From contig NZ_AUAW01000006.1 of NCBI RefSeq assembly GCF_000428925.1, positions 119,106 through 183,105 on the forward strand: DNA of 64,000 nt. The letters are read 5' to 3'. Source of the stretch: Furfurilactobacillus rossiae DSM 15814. Its GTDB lineage: Bacteria > Bacillota > Bacilli > Lactobacillales > Lactobacillaceae. Shown here piece after piece: positions 43,933 through 53,550 of the stretch; positions within the stretch are counted from its first letter, which is position 1; the number at the start of each line of letters is the position of its first letter. A program made the translations under genes and the position numbers. Under the pieces are notes generated by a model. It was not told the DNA's origin. It saw nothing but the letters and a program-made list of their open reading frames with translations, and did not search any database.

Positions 43933-45063
43933 ATGAAGATTGCAGGTTTCGGTGTTGAAGAATGGCTAAATAAGTGGGAAAAATCTGCTACTTACGATAT
44001 TTCACAGAGCACGATTTCATCCATGACTATGGCTGAATTGCTGAGTCTGGACGGTGTGAATGGCCAGACATTTTATGCATCGTTAAACAAAGAAAAAATG
44101 AATTACGGATGGATTGAAGGATCACCTGAATTTAAAAAAGAGGCAGCAAAATTATATCAACATGTACCTGCCGAAAATATTTTACAGACAAATGGCGCTA
44201 CTGGCGCTAATCATCTAGCTTTGTATTCCCTGATTGAGTCCGGAGATCATGTCATTGCGGAATATCCAAGTTATCAACAACTGTACGATATTCCGAAGTC
44301 TTTGGGGGCAACAGTAGATTACTGGCACATTCGTGAAGACAATAATTGGAATCCAGACATTGACGAGTTGAAGCAGTTAATTAAACCAAACACAAAAATG
44401 ATTTGTTTGAATAACGCCAATAATCCGACAGGAACCATTTTGGATCGTAATTTACTTCAACAGATTGTTGAACTGGCCAAAGAGGTTGGTGCTTATGTTT
44501 TGGTCGATGAAGTTTACCTGCCGCTTGACGATCCAGACAGTTTTGTTTCAATTGCCGATTTGTATGACAAAGGCATTGCGACCAACTCGTTATCCAAGAC
44601 ATATTCTGTCCCGGGAATCCGCTTGGGATGGACCGCGTCAAACAAAGAGGTCGCTGATATATTTCGCAAATATAGAGATTACACCATGATTTGTGCTGGG
44701 GTTTTCAATGATTTATTGGGAACTTATGTACTGAAAAATCGTGCACGTGTTTTGGCTCGAAATTCCAAAATTGTGTTGCATAACTTGTCCATCTTGAAAG
44801 AGTGGGTGGCTCAAGAACCTAAAGTTAGCATGATTTTTCCACGCGCGGTATCAACATCCTTTGTGAAGTTAGATATCCAACCTGAACAGACAGAGCAGTT
44901 TTGCATTGATCTGCTTAAAGATGAAGGTGTGTTGTTGGTACCTGGTAACCGTTTTGATACGCCTAGTCATGCACGGCTTGGCTACTGTACTGATACTGCA
45001 ACGTTACAGGAAGGATTAAAACGGTTGTCGTTGTTTCTTCACAATAGTAAATACGCAAATTGA
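43933..45063 (+). CDS. arcT: PLP-dependent aminotransferase of the arc operon
   Basis: 376-residue class I/II aminotransferase. PLP lysine in ATNSLSKTYSVPGIRLGW (about Lys224), substrate-binding NNANNPTGTIL near 158-168, and C-terminal arginine in HARLGYC. Placed as ArcT in lactobacillar arc operons (for example L. sakei), whose exact substrate is unknown. ATG 43933 follows GTGGAGG at 43921-43927; the in-frame GTG 43921 is that site. Confidence 0.88.
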   Translation: MKIAGFGVEEWLNKWEKSATYDISQSTISSMTMAELLSLDGVNGQTFYASLNKEKMNYGWIEGSPEFKKEAAKLYQHVPAENILQTNGATGANHLALYSLIESGDHVIAEYPSYQQLYDIPKSLGATVDYWHIREDNNWNPDIDELKQLIKPNTKMICLNNANNPTGTILDRNLLQQIVELAKEVGAYVLVDEVYLPLDDPDSFVSIADLYDKGIATNSLSKTYSVPGIRLGWTASNKEVADIFRKYRDYTMICAGVFNDLLGTYVLKNRARVLARNSKIVLHNLSILKEWVAQEPKVSMIFPRAVSTSFVKLDIQPEQTEQFCIDLLKDEGVLLVPGNRFDTPSHARLGYCTDTATLQEGLKRLSLFLHNSKYAN

Positions 45064-45083
45064 TTTAAAAAGAGGTAAATAAA

Positions 45084-46022
45084 ATGAGTAAAAAAATTGT
45101 TGTTGCACTGGGAGGCAATGCCATTCTGACGGACGATGCGTCTGCAACGGCGCAACAGAAAGCATTGCTTGAAACTGCTCAATATTTGGCAGAGTTCATA
45201 ATCCAAGGGAATCAGTTAATTGTTTCGCATGGTAATGGTCCGCAAGTTGGTAACTTGTTATTACAAATGGCGGGTGGATCGACCGATAAGAATCCAGCAA
45301 TGCCACTAGATACAGATGTTGCAATGACACAGGGATCGATTGGTTACTGGCTTCAAAATGCTTTGGGACGTGTCCTGCGTGAAAAAGGCATCGATAGAGA
45401 TGTCGCAACTGTTGTTACCCAAGTATTAGTTGATGCAAATGATCAGGCTTTTATCAATCCCTCAAAACCAGTCGGACCATTTTATGATGAAGCTGGTATG
45501 AAAAAGGCCAAAGCCGCTAATTCAGATTTCACTTTTGTTGAAGATGCAGGTCGTGGGTATCGTCGAGTGGTTCCGTCACCAAGACCTGTCGGCGTTCAGG
45601 AGTATAGAACAATCAATACCATGGTAGCGAATGATATTGTGCCGATATCTGTAGGTGGCGGTGGCGTGCCTGTCGTTAAAGAAGGCAATCAGTTGGTAGG
45701 CCGTGAAGCTGTGATTGATAAAGACTTTGCTTCGGAAAAGTTGGCAGAACTCGTTCATGCAGATCAACTTATTATTCTGACAGCGGTTGATAATATTTAT
45801 GTCAATTTCAATAAGCCGGATCAGAAAAAATTAGAACATGTAACTGTTGCTGAATTGAAACGATACATGGACGAAAATCAATTTGCAAAGGGTTCAATGT
45901 TACCAAAGGTGCAGGCCGCTATTGAGTTTGTTGAAAAAAGTGGCGGAACCGCAGTGGTGACATCATTGCAGAACGTTGCCAATTATTTAAATGATGGTAG
46001 CGGAACGATGATTACTAAATAA
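45084..46022 (+). CDS. arcC: Carbamate kinase
   Basis: Makes ATP from carbamoyl phosphate, the energy-yielding step of the arginine deiminase pathway. 312 residues: [16 protein letters not shown] at 3-18, [15 protein letters not shown] near 49-63, and [20 protein letters not shown] near 271-290, all family blocks. AAAGAGG precedes ATG 45084. End of the arc structural genes; no clear terminator follows. Confidence 0.96.
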   Translation: MSKKIVVALGGNAILTDDASATAQQKALLETAQYLAEFIIQGNQLIVSHGNGPQVGNLLLQMAGGSTDKNPAMPLDTDVAMTQGSIGYWLQNALGRVLREKGIDRDVATVVTQVLVDANDQAFINPSKPVGPFYDEAGMKKAKAANSDFTFVEDAGRGYRRVVPSPRPVGVQEYRTINTMVANDIVPISVGGGGVPVVKEGNQLVGREAVIDKDFASEKLAELVHADQLIILTAVDNIYVNFNKPDQKKLEHVTVAELKRYMDENQFAKGSMLPKVQAAIEFVEKSGGTAVVTSLQNVANYLNDGSGTMITK

Positions 46023-46172
46023 AAAAGTGACATCGACTGAGTGATAGAATTATTCATGCCGTGTACTTTTTATGAACAGTAATTCAAATAATGTTTAAAA
46101 CAATTAGTAAAAATTAACGATGAACTGATGTCTTAAGTCGTTATTTCAATTTATGAATTTTGGGAGGTGCCT

Positions 46173-46850
46173 ATGGTTCCACACTCTGACTATCCAAAAT
46201 ACATGGCCTTGCTGCAGACAAAACCAGAATTTTCTAAATTTACAGAGAATGAAATGCAAATTTTTTCTCAGGATGTTGTGTTTAAAAAATATTCGAAGGG
46301 CCAAGCCCTATATGATCAAGGCGATAAGCGTGACAAATTTTATTTTTTGATTGATGGAATTATCAGAACTGAACGATTTGATGAAAACGGCGAATTTAAC
46401 TATTACGAATATGTTAACAAGAATCACGGTTTTCCATACCGTGGTTTATTCCACGACCGGGAATATTCATACACCGCCCGGGCAATGACAAAAATAACAA
46501 TCGCAGTGTTCTCGATGTCGACAATTGAAATTATTCTCAGACAGAATAACGCGATGATGGAACTTGTCATTCAGGAAATGGGTCAAATCATTAGTCAAAA
46601 TGAAGACCAGTTACAGAACATGGTTACCTCATCAGCCAGTGATCGCGTGCGTCATGCGTTAGAAATTTTCGGGTATCGACTTGGACAAAAAGATGAGAAC
46701 GGGCAAATACATGTAGATTATCCCGTGACTTTAATTGAGTTGGCCCAAGTGAGTGCAACAACTCGTGAGACGGCCAGTGCAGTTGTCAGTGAGTTGATAG
46801 CAGACCACAAAATTGCGTACGTGCACAAAAAAATCACTTTTTTGAACTAA
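46173..46850 (+). CDS. arcR: Crp/Fnr-family regulator, ArcR-like
   Basis: 225 residues: a cyclic-nucleotide-binding-like barrel (about 25-115; KKYSKGQALYDQGDKRDKFYF) and a C-terminal winged helix (VTLIELAQVSATTRETASAVVSELIAD). No FNR-type cysteine cluster is seen at the N-terminus. Position after arcC matches ArcR of other lactic bacteria, which activates the arc operon. ATG 46173 is set by GGGAGG (46162-46167); the in-frame GTG 46167 overlaps it. Twenty bases before argR. Confidence 0.88.
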   Translation: MVPHSDYPKYMALLQTKPEFSKFTENEMQIFSQDVVFKKYSKGQALYDQGDKRDKFYFLIDGIIRTERFDENGEFNYYEYVNKNHGFPYRGLFHDREYSYTARAMTKITIAVFSMSTIEIILRQNNAMMELVIQEMGQIISQNEDQLQNMVTSSASDRVRHALEIFGYRLGQKDENGQIHVDYPVTLIELAQVSATTRETASAVVSELIADHKIAYVHKKITFLN

Positions 46851-46869
46851 AAATTGAGGATGTTGAGAC

Positions 46870-47322
46870 ATGAAACGTGAAGATCGTCAAACAGAGATTT
46901 TAAAGATTATTCGATCACAAAAAATAAGTAGCATTACTGAATTACGCGGTGTGCTGGCCGAGCGTGAAATAAACGTAGCAATGGCAACATTGTCACGAGA
47001 TTTGCAGTCGTTACGAGTTGGAAAAATTATGGATTCGGAAACAAAAGTGCGATATTTTGCACAACAATCGATAGAAAAAGACCCTAGTGATGAATTACTA
47101 GTAGAGGTTCGTGATGAAGTGACGGATGTGATTGTGAACGATTTTATCGTTGTTATTAGGACCGTACCGTATTGGACTGATTCTATTTCTGATTTAATTG
47201 ATCGTTCAGATTTTCCTGAAGTGGTCAGTACTCTAGCTGGCTACGACAATATGTGGGTATTGACTAAAGGAAATCAAGATGCGACTCGGTTTGCTAATCG
47301 CATTCGTGCCTTAATGGGATAA
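46870..47322 (+). CDS. argR: Arginine repressor/activator ArgR
   Basis: 150 residues. N-terminal winged helix with the SR-containing recognition segment VAMATLSRDLQSLRVGKI (about 35-53) and a C-terminal oligomerisation/arginine-binding domain (80-150) that is less conserved: the usual GTIAGDDT-type loop reads VVSTLAGYDNMWVL. This may mean altered arginine binding, as in some ArgR/AhrC paralogues of arc clusters. Start ATG 46870. Confidence 0.87.
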   Translation: MKREDRQTEILKIIRSQKISSITELRGVLAEREINVAMATLSRDLQSLRVGKIMDSETKVRYFAQQSIEKDPSDELLVEVRDEVTDVIVNDFIVVIRTVPYWTDSISDLIDRSDFPEVVSTLAGYDNMWVLTKGNQDATRFANRIRALMG

Positions 47323-47429
47323 ATGACAACAAATCTGAGAAACTGGTGAAAAGATAAATTATGAATTGCAAGTTGAATCAATTAGTGGAAATCGCACAAT
47401 ATGACATCGATGAGTGAGGAAGGGTGAGT

Positions 47430-48908
47430 ATGGAAGATCCTGTTGAGGATAGCAAAAATAGGATGAAACGTTCGTTAAAGACCCGCCATTTATCGATGAT
47501 TGCATTGGGTGGCAGCATTGGCACTGGATTATTTGTCGCAAGCGGCTCGGCTATCTCAACTGCTGGGCCAGGCGGTGCATTAGTTGCTTACACTGCGATC
47601 GGAATTATGGTGTACTTTTTAATGACAAGTCTAGGTGAAATGGCGACTTATTTACCTGTTTCAGGATCTTTTGCTGCTTATGCAACACGTTTTGTCGATC
47701 CAGCGCTTGGCTTTGCCATGGGATGGAATTACTGGTTTAATTGGGCAATCACAGTTGCCGTTGATATCAGTACAGTTTCACTTATCATGCATTTCTGGTT
47801 ACCGAATGTACCCGGATGGATATTCAGTATTATTGCGTTAATTCTTATTTTCACTATTAATGCGATATCCGTTTCATCATTTTGGGAAACTGAGTATTGG
47901 TTGGCCATTATTAAAGTCGTAACTGTACTAATCTTTCTAGTGATTGGGCTGATGAGTATTATTGGCATTATGGGCAGACAGGGAACTGGTTTAAGATATT
48001 GGAATTATCGAAGTGGACCATTTGTGAATGGCATTCCCGGAATTTTAGGCGTGTTTGTAGTTGCAGGTTTCTCATTTCAGGGTACTGAATTAATTGGTAT
48101 TACGGCAGGAGAGTCAGCCACTCCAGAAAAAAGCATTCCGAAAGCAATTCATCAGGTGTTTTGGAGAATTTTAATTTTCTACATTTTTTCAATCCTAGTT
48201 ATTTCACTGATAATTCCTTATACCAGTCCGACGTTACTTGGCTCATCCGCAAAGGATATTGCTATTAGTCCATTTACTGTTGTATTTCAACGTGCCGGAT
48301 TGGCAGGAGCTGCAAGCATTATGAATGCTGTGATTCTGACTTCTGTCATTTCAAGCGCTAATTCAGGTATGTATGCGTCTACCAGAATGTTGTATTCAAT
48401 GTCACTTCAAGGATATGCGGCTAAGTCGTTTGGGTTAGCTAACAAGCGAGGTATTCCAATTTTTTCGCTATTGCTAACAACTTTAATTTCGGCATTAACG
48501 TTTTTGACGAGTTTTTTTGGTCCAAAACTGTACCTTTTCTTGGTTTCAGCCAGTGGTCTGACAGGGTTTATTGCGTGGATAGGAATAGCTATTTCACACT
48601 ATCGCTTTCGGCGCGCTTTTATCAAACAGGGACATAAGTTATCGGAGTTGCGGTATCATGCTCAGTTGTTTCCTTTCGGACCACTGCTAGCACTTGTACT
48701 TTGTATTTTGGTTATTATCGGACAAAACTTGAAATCCCTTGCAGATTTTGATTGGATATCAATTGGTGTAACGTATATGAGTATTCCGCTATTTTTGGTT
48801 TTGTTCCTGTATTATAAATTGCGTTATAGAACTACATTAATTCCATTGTCTAAGGTAGATCTAAAGTCGACTATTCGTGACGATGAATTAAAACAAAATA
48901 AGGCATGA
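47430..48908 (+). CDS. Amino acid permease (APC family)
   Basis: 492 residues, twelve membrane segments, of the amino acid transporter family with LysP/RocE/GabP. Opening KTRHLSMIALGGSIGTGLFV and GFSFQGTELIGITAGES near 215-231 are family signatures. Next to ArgR and argS, so a basic amino acid such as arginine is a likely substrate, but this is inference. ATG 47430 follows GAGGAAGGG; the in-frame GTG 47424 overlaps it. Confidence 0.87.
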   Translation: MEDPVEDSKNRMKRSLKTRHLSMIALGGSIGTGLFVASGSAISTAGPGGALVAYTAIGIMVYFLMTSLGEMATYLPVSGSFAAYATRFVDPALGFAMGWNYWFNWAITVAVDISTVSLIMHFWLPNVPGWIFSIIALILIFTINAISVSSFWETEYWLAIIKVVTVLIFLVIGLMSIIGIMGRQGTGLRYWNYRSGPFVNGIPGILGVFVVAGFSFQGTELIGITAGESATPEKSIPKAIHQVFWRILIFYIFSILVISLIIPYTSPTLLGSSAKDIAISPFTVVFQRAGLAGAASIMNAVILTSVISSANSGMYASTRMLYSMSLQGYAAKSFGLANKRGIPIFSLLLTTLISALTFLTSFFGPKLYLFLVSASGLTGFIAWIGIAISHYRFRRAFIKQGHKLSELRYHAQLFPFGPLLALVLCILVIIGQNLKSLADFDWISIGVTYMSIPLFLVLFLYYKLRYRTTLIPLSKVDLKSTIRDDELKQNKA

Positions 48909-48964
48909 ATTGAATAACGAGTTGCTTTTCGGAGTTACTGTTTGTTACCATGCAGGTGTAATGT

Positions 48965-49168
48965 TTGATGATAAGAAAGTAGTAGGGTCGATATTGACGA
49001 CAGCAAATTGGGGATGATGAGAGCCCAGTGTTGATGCTACCTGAAGGCGTGTTCTTTAGAACGACATTTAAATATTTAAATGAGTGGATTTTATCAATTA
49101 GAGTGGTACCGCGGGCAAACTCGTCTCTTTTCATGGCTATTAGACATGGAGAAAGACGAGTTTTTTTT
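48965..49168 (+). promoter_or_regulatory. T-box riboswitch controlling argS
   Basis: The T-box GAGTGGTACCGCGGG is at 49101-49115. The terminator pairs AAACTCGTCT (49118-49127) with AGACGAGTTT (49154-49163), then T8. In Stem I, AAGAA (48973-48977) can pair with TTCTT (49052-49056) and GTAG with CTAC; the specifier loop CTGAAGGCGTG then offers CGT (49048-49050, Arg) followed by one purine, as usual. It should allow argS expression when tRNA-Arg is uncharged. Confidence 0.88.
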
Positions 49169-49183
49169 GAAAGGAAGAAGAAT

Positions 49184-50872
49184 ATGGATTATAAACAACA
49201 AATTGCGGAGGCATTGTCGACACCGCTAACGGATGTGCTCAGTACAGAACAAATAAAGAAATTAATTGAGACGCCGAAAACGTCAATGATGGGTGATTTA
49301 GCTTTTCCAACCTTTACATTGGCAAAATCGATGCATCGCGCGCCTAATGATATTGCTGCAGATGTTTTATCCAAAATTGATCAGAGTAATTTTGAAAAGG
49401 TCGTTCAAGCTGGTCCGTACATTAACTTTTTCTTGAACAAGGGTCAATATGCCAATGAAGTACTGGGTACAATCTTGCAGCAAGGTTCTCATTACGGAGA
49501 CTTTGATGAAGGACACGGTGGAAATGTGCCAATTGATATGTCATCGCCGAACATTGCGAAGCCGATGTCAATGGGGCACTTACGCTCGACTGTGATTGGT
49601 AACTCAATAGCCAATTTGCTGAGTAAACGTGGCTATCATCCAATTAAGGATAATCATCTCGGAGACTGGGGCACGCAATTTGGAAAGCTCATTACTGCAT
49701 ATAAAAAATGGGGTAATGAGGATGACGTTCGAAAGGATCCTATAACGAATTTGGTTGCTTATTACGTTAAGTTTCATCAAGAGGATGTTGAACATCCCGA
49801 GTTAGACGATGAGGCCCGTGAATGGTTTAAAAAATTAGAAGATGGAGACGAAGAAGCTAATCGCTTATGGAAATGGTTTAGTGAAGTTTCCCTCAAAGAA
49901 TTCCAAAAAGTCTATGATTTACTCGGTGTGAAATTCGATCTTTATAATGGTGAAGCCTTTTATAACGATAAAATGCAGGAAGTCATCGACATTTTAAAAG
50001 AAAAAAACTTATTGGTGGAATCTCGTGGTGCCGAAATTGTTAACTTGGATGAATACAAGCTTAATCCAGCTTTGATTTTAAAAAGTGATGGCGCGACTCT
50101 TTATATTACTCGTGATCTGGCGACCGCAATTTATCGTGAACGTGAATTTAACTTTGCTCAAAATCTCTATGTTGTTGGTAGTGAACAAACGTATTATTTC
50201 AAACAGGTTAAAGCAGTGTTGTTAAAGATGGGATTTAAGTCGGCCGAGCATATGGAGCACATTCCATTTGGTCTTATCACAGTGAACGGTAAGAAATTGT
50301 CGACGCGTTCCGGGCGCATTATTTTACTTGAGGAAGTTTTAAATGATTCAATCGCTTTAGCAAAGAAGCAGATTGAGAGCAAAAATCCGGATTTGAAAAA
50401 TAAGGATGAGGTCGCTCGTCAGGTTGGTGTTGGTGCCGTTGTCTTTAATGATTTGAAAAACGAACGTATTTTGAACATTGACTTTAATCTGGAAGATGTC
50501 TTGAAGTTTGAAGGTGATACAGGTCCTTACGTTCAGTACACAAATGCGCGGGCTCAAAGTCTATTAGCTAAGGCTGGCGTTGAACTTCAACAAGAAAATT
50601 ATGCTTTGACTGATGAAAAGGCGTGGAATACCATTAAATTACTCGATGAATTTCCAAATATCGTCAAGGAAGCTAATGATAAGCATGAACCATCAGTAGT
50701 TGCTAAGTACACGCTGCATTTGGCACAGGCCTTTAATAAGTATTATGGCAATACTAAGATCCTAGTTAAGGATGCTGAATTAGACAATCGGTTAGCCTTA
50801 GTGAAAAGTGTTAGTGTAGTGTTAACCGAAGCGTTACGTTTGCTGGGTGTTCAGGCGCCAAGTGAAATGTAG
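49184..50872 (+). CDS. argS: Arginyl-tRNA synthetase
   Basis: 562-residue class I synthetase that charges tRNA-Arg. HIGH-like motif in SSPNIAKPMSMGHLRSTVIG near 126-145, DNHLGDWGTQFGKLI following, and the ArgS-specific KLSTRSGRIILL in the KMSK position near 372. ATG 49184 follows AAAGGAAG after the T-box terminator; an in-frame start at 49028 would run through the leader and is rejected. A stem-loop follows at 50894-50932. Confidence 0.97.
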   Translation: MDYKQQIAEALSTPLTDVLSTEQIKKLIETPKTSMMGDLAFPTFTLAKSMHRAPNDIAADVLSKIDQSNFEKVVQAGPYINFFLNKGQYANEVLGTILQQGSHYGDFDEGHGGNVPIDMSSPNIAKPMSMGHLRSTVIGNSIANLLSKRGYHPIKDNHLGDWGTQFGKLITAYKKWGNEDDVRKDPITNLVAYYVKFHQEDVEHPELDDEAREWFKKLEDGDEEANRLWKWFSEVSLKEFQKVYDLLGVKFDLYNGEAFYNDKMQEVIDILKEKNLLVESRGAEIVNLDEYKLNPALILKSDGATLYITRDLATAIYREREFNFAQNLYVVGSEQTYYFKQVKAVLLKMGFKSAEHMEHIPFGLITVNGKKLSTRSGRIILLEEVLNDSIALAKKQIESKNPDLKNKDEVARQVGVGAVVFNDLKNERILNIDFNLEDVLKFEGDTGPYVQYTNARAQSLLAKAGVELQQENYALTDEKAWNTIKLLDEFPNIVKEANDKHEPSVVAKYTLHLAQAFNKYYGNTKILVKDAELDNRLALVKSVSVVLTEALRLLGVQAPSEM

Positions 50873-50893
50873 CAGAATTTAAAAAATATATTA

Positions 50894-50940
50894 CCCCATA
50901 ACTGTTAGACAAGATTGCTAACAATTATGGGGCTTTGTAT
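50894..50940 (+). terminator. Likely terminator after argS
   Basis: CCCCATAACTGTTAG (50894-50908) pairs with CTAACAATTATGGGG (50918-50932). The following T run is weak (GCTTTGT). Confidence 0.7.
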
Positions 50941-50967
50941 AAGTTTAACAAATATTTCTCGAAGTCA

Positions 50968-50981
50968 AGAAAGCGTTTTCA
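50968..50981 (+). promoter_or_regulatory. cre-like site before the GyrI-like gene
   Basis: AGAAAGCGTTTTCA matches the cre consensus except for the first base; 43 bases before the start at 51025. Confidence 0.5.
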
Positions 50982-51024
50982 TTGAAGCTGGTAATATGCT
51001 ACGCTGTTGTTGGGAGTGATAATA

Positions 51025-51702
51025 ATGATAAATAAAGAAATTAATTGGCAAGCAGATGATCCGGAAGAATATACCCATGATATCGACAAAGGTTCAATTA
51101 TTGATTTGCCAACCCGTTCATATATTGTTTTATCAGGTGTTGGTAAAGCCGATCCGAATAACCGTGATTTCACAGCGAAGGCAGACGCTCTGTACAAAGT
51201 AGCTGATTATTTGGCAAACGCACCTGATAATAATTTGGAGATAGAAGGGTATACACCCTTTAAACGATATCCATTACAGGCAATGTGGGAAAGAGTCACA
51301 CCTGGTCGTGATGCAGAGTGGCGTTATCAACTGATGATTCGTCAACCAGCATTTATCACCAAGGAAATTTTACAAACGGCTGAATTTGACATTACTAACG
51401 TTGATCAACAATATTTATGGGATATCCGAATGCTTCATTTCTCTGAAGGACTTGAAGCCCAAATTGGCAATAATGGGGTACTGACCCGCATTGGGCCAGC
51501 AAACATCAAATTGCAAAAATTCATTCAAGACGCCGGTTATCGTTCAGTTGCCTCGGAAAGCTGGCACATGGAACTTTATTTAGATGATGTAGTGCGTACG
51601 CCTGGGGATCAGTGGCACACTATTTTACGGAATGGCATTGAACCAATGGATGTTTCAAAAGTTGTCGAAACGAAGATACCGATTTTCAAGGGTAGCAAAT
51701 AG
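51025..51702 (+). CDS. GyrI-like small-molecule-binding domain protein
   Basis: 225 residues matching the GyrI-like/DUF-type fold seen as free-standing proteins in Firmicutes: IDLPTRSYIVLSGVGKADPN near 30-49, PLQAMWERVTPG and a C-terminal SWHMELYLDDVVRTPGDQWHT. These proteins bind hydrophobic or cationic ligands, and some hydrolyse cyclopropanoid toxins; the function here is unknown. ATG 51025 follows TTGGGAG. Preceded by a cre-like box. Confidence 0.8.
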   Translation: MINKEINWQADDPEEYTHDIDKGSIIDLPTRSYIVLSGVGKADPNNRDFTAKADALYKVADYLANAPDNNLEIEGYTPFKRYPLQAMWERVTPGRDAEWRYQLMIRQPAFITKEILQTAEFDITNVDQQYLWDIRMLHFSEGLEAQIGNNGVLTRIGPANIKLQKFIQDAGYRSVASESWHMELYLDDVVRTPGDQWHTILRNGIEPMDVSKVVETKIPIFKGSK

Positions 51703-51794
51703 GCTATTGAATATTTGAATAAGTACTAAAATAAAAGTTTCACTTTGGCGGGGCTTTTTAGTCGGCAGGAGTTTTGAATATATTTGACGTGTCA

Positions 51795-51899
51795 ATGTAT
51801 ATTTCAATTGTTACACAAAGCATGTTCAGTGCATTGTTAATTTTTCCTTGCATCATGCGCGTGGATATGAGAAAACGTATTCTTGATAAAAAACAATAA
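51795..51899 (+). CDS. Possible 34-residue membrane peptide
   Basis: Short frame with one hydrophobic stretch (about 8-21) and a basic C-terminus ending RKRILDKKQ, a layout seen in type I toxin peptides. There is no good ribosome site in range and no antisense RNA could be identified. It ends at the edge of the 26-bp inverted repeat (51900-51964). Listed as a candidate only; chance is a fair alternative. Confidence 0.2.
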   Translation: MYISIVTQSMFSALLIFPCIMRVDMRKRILDKKQ

Positions 51900-51964
51900 A
51901 AACACAATTAAGGCTACCAATTACGGTCCTAGCTATGACGTAATTGGTAGCCTTAATTGTGTTT
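51900..51964 (-). terminator. 26-bp perfect inverted repeat, terminator of the LacI-family gene
   Basis: 51900-51925 is the exact reverse complement of 51939-51964, with a 13-base loop. Read on the minus strand it follows the regulator's stop directly and is succeeded by a T-rich tract, so it should end that transcript. The length and perfection are unusual for a simple terminator. Confidence 0.85.
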
Positions 51965-52971
51965 CAGAAACTTTCACGAATGATTTCTTTAGTTGGAATA
52001 ACCTTAATTTTTGCTTTTGGTTCGCTTGTTAACTTAGATTCAATTTTATTTTTCAGCATTTCCATTGCTGAGTAACCGATGGCAAACGAATCTTGCCTAA
52101 TGCAGCTAATCCCTGGACGCATCAATTGCATCCATTCAAATTCTTCATAAGTGGCTACACCAAAGTCGCTTGCATAGTTATAGGCCAAAGATTGAGTGAC
52201 CTTTAATAGTTCCTGCAAAACACGCGAATTCATGGTGAAAAAACCGATCTTTTTATTAGTTTGACCAAGTATTTGTGATACTTCATCTTTAAAACTAGTA
52301 TCTGTTGTTAAGTCATAGTTATAGGGAACTATCAATAAGTGATCATCACCTGCATAATGAGTCGCTTGTTGAAACCCAGTGTAACGGTGGATTCTGGTAC
52401 TTACTTCATCTAAAGGCCATGATATAAAGTAAAGATCATCATAGTCTTTCTGAACCATTTTTGCGGTCATTTCGGACACTGATTTCGTATTATCAGTCAC
52501 AATCGTGTCAATCAAATTACGTTTGGATTGACGATCCACAATGACCGTGTAAAGGTTTGATAGCTGGTTATAAATGTCGCCATCTGGATTAACTGGATCA
52601 ATGATCAAGCCAGCTACTTCTTCTTGGCGCAAGCGATTAATATTTTCAATTTCTCGCCGTTCGTCATTATTGGAGTTGGTAAAGACCATTTTGTACCCAT
52701 ACTGTTCGCACCTCTCGGAAATTCCCGAAATCACAGGCGAAGTGAAGGGGTTTGTAATATCTGCTACAGAAACGCCAATTGTTTTATTTTCGTTTTTGGC
52801 TAAATTACGAGCTGTTGTACTTGGCAAATAATTTGTTTTTGAAATGATATCTGCCAGTTTTCTTCTTGTATTGATAGACATCTTCGCGTAGTTACCGTTT
52901 AAAAAATAAGAAACAGTTGCTGTGGAGACATTAGCTAACTTGGCAATATCTTTTATCGTGAATTTATTCAA
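51964..52971 (-). CDS. LacI-family transcriptional regulator of the sugar cluster
   Basis: 335 residues: N-terminal helix-turn-helix TIKDIAKLANVSTATVSYFL (residues 4-23) and a hinge region followed by a periplasmic-binding-protein-like effector domain (ITNPFTSPVISGISERCEQY near 72-91). KdgR-like in general appearance, though the effector is unknown. It is divergent from the cluster at 53551. Five copies of GTTAANCGNTTAAC in front of three units (53326, 53426, 53507, 55785, 60164) are its likely operators, all with the central CG typical of the family. Confidence 0.92.
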   Translation of the reverse strand: MNKFTIKDIAKLANVSTATVSYFLNGNYAKMSINTRRKLADIISKTNYLPSTTARNLAKNENKTIGVSVADITNPFTSPVISGISERCEQYGYKMVFTNSNNDERREIENINRLRQEEVAGLIIDPVNPDGDIYNQLSNLYTVIVDRQSKRNLIDTIVTDNTKSVSEMTAKMVQKDYDDLYFISWPLDEVSTRIHRYTGFQQATHYAGDDHLLIVPYNYDLTTDTSFKDEVSQILGQTNKKIGFFTMNSRVLQELLKVTQSLAYNYASDFGVATYEEFEWMQLMRPGISCIRQDSFAIGYSAMEMLKNKIESKLTSEPKAKIKVIPTKEIIRESF

Positions 52972-53550
52972 AATGACCCTCCATTGTGGTCGTAGTGCAA
53001 AGAATATATCCTTCTCAACACTGATTATATCATGTAGCCGGCTTAATAAGGCTTAACTTATATAGTTGGGTTGAAGTGCAAAATGATCGACCTGATTAGC
53101 CTATCAAAAATGAAATTGTTTGAAAAGCTATTTTTACTTACTACAAAAGTTTGTGAGGCTTAATGTAAAAAAATAGGTGAGTAATTTGCAAATAAGTGTG
53201 AATAAGTTCGGTAAGTATACATTCAGGATTCTTTAAATGATTTGAAAGAGTGATAAACTTTGTGAATTTAGCAGCAAATAGTTGCATTCGAAAATGTAAT
53301 CGTTTACAATGATGTTGCTTTGAAAGTTAAGCGATTAACCAAGGACAAACTAAAACGATTTTTCTTATAGAATTGGTAGCCCATAGGATGGGATCTTATC
53401 GAATCTATTTATTTTTACTGTTTTAGTTAAGCGATTAACCATAGAAATCATAATAAAGTCGACTTTTAAAAAAGACGAAGCCTATCTATGAAATCTCATG
53501 TTTTTAGTTAAACGATTAACTTATTTCTGTAGAAAGGGGGTGATATTAAG
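52972..53550 (+). promoter_or_regulatory. Control region with one cre box and three LacI-type operators
   Basis: A 579-base gap without a credible gene. Contains a perfect cre TGTAATCGTTTACA (53295-53308) and operators GTTAAGCGATTAAC (53326-53339), GTTAAGCGATTAAC (53426-53439) and GTTAAACGATTAAC (53507-53520). The first two are exactly 100 bases apart, the third 81 further on; looping repression is possible. The part 52990-53290 is AT-rich with nothing recognised. Confidence 0.82.

Noticed and set aside
49028..49183. N-terminal extension of argS
   Set aside because: Would be translated from the T-box leader; AAAGGAAG and the normal 562-residue length fix the start at 49184.
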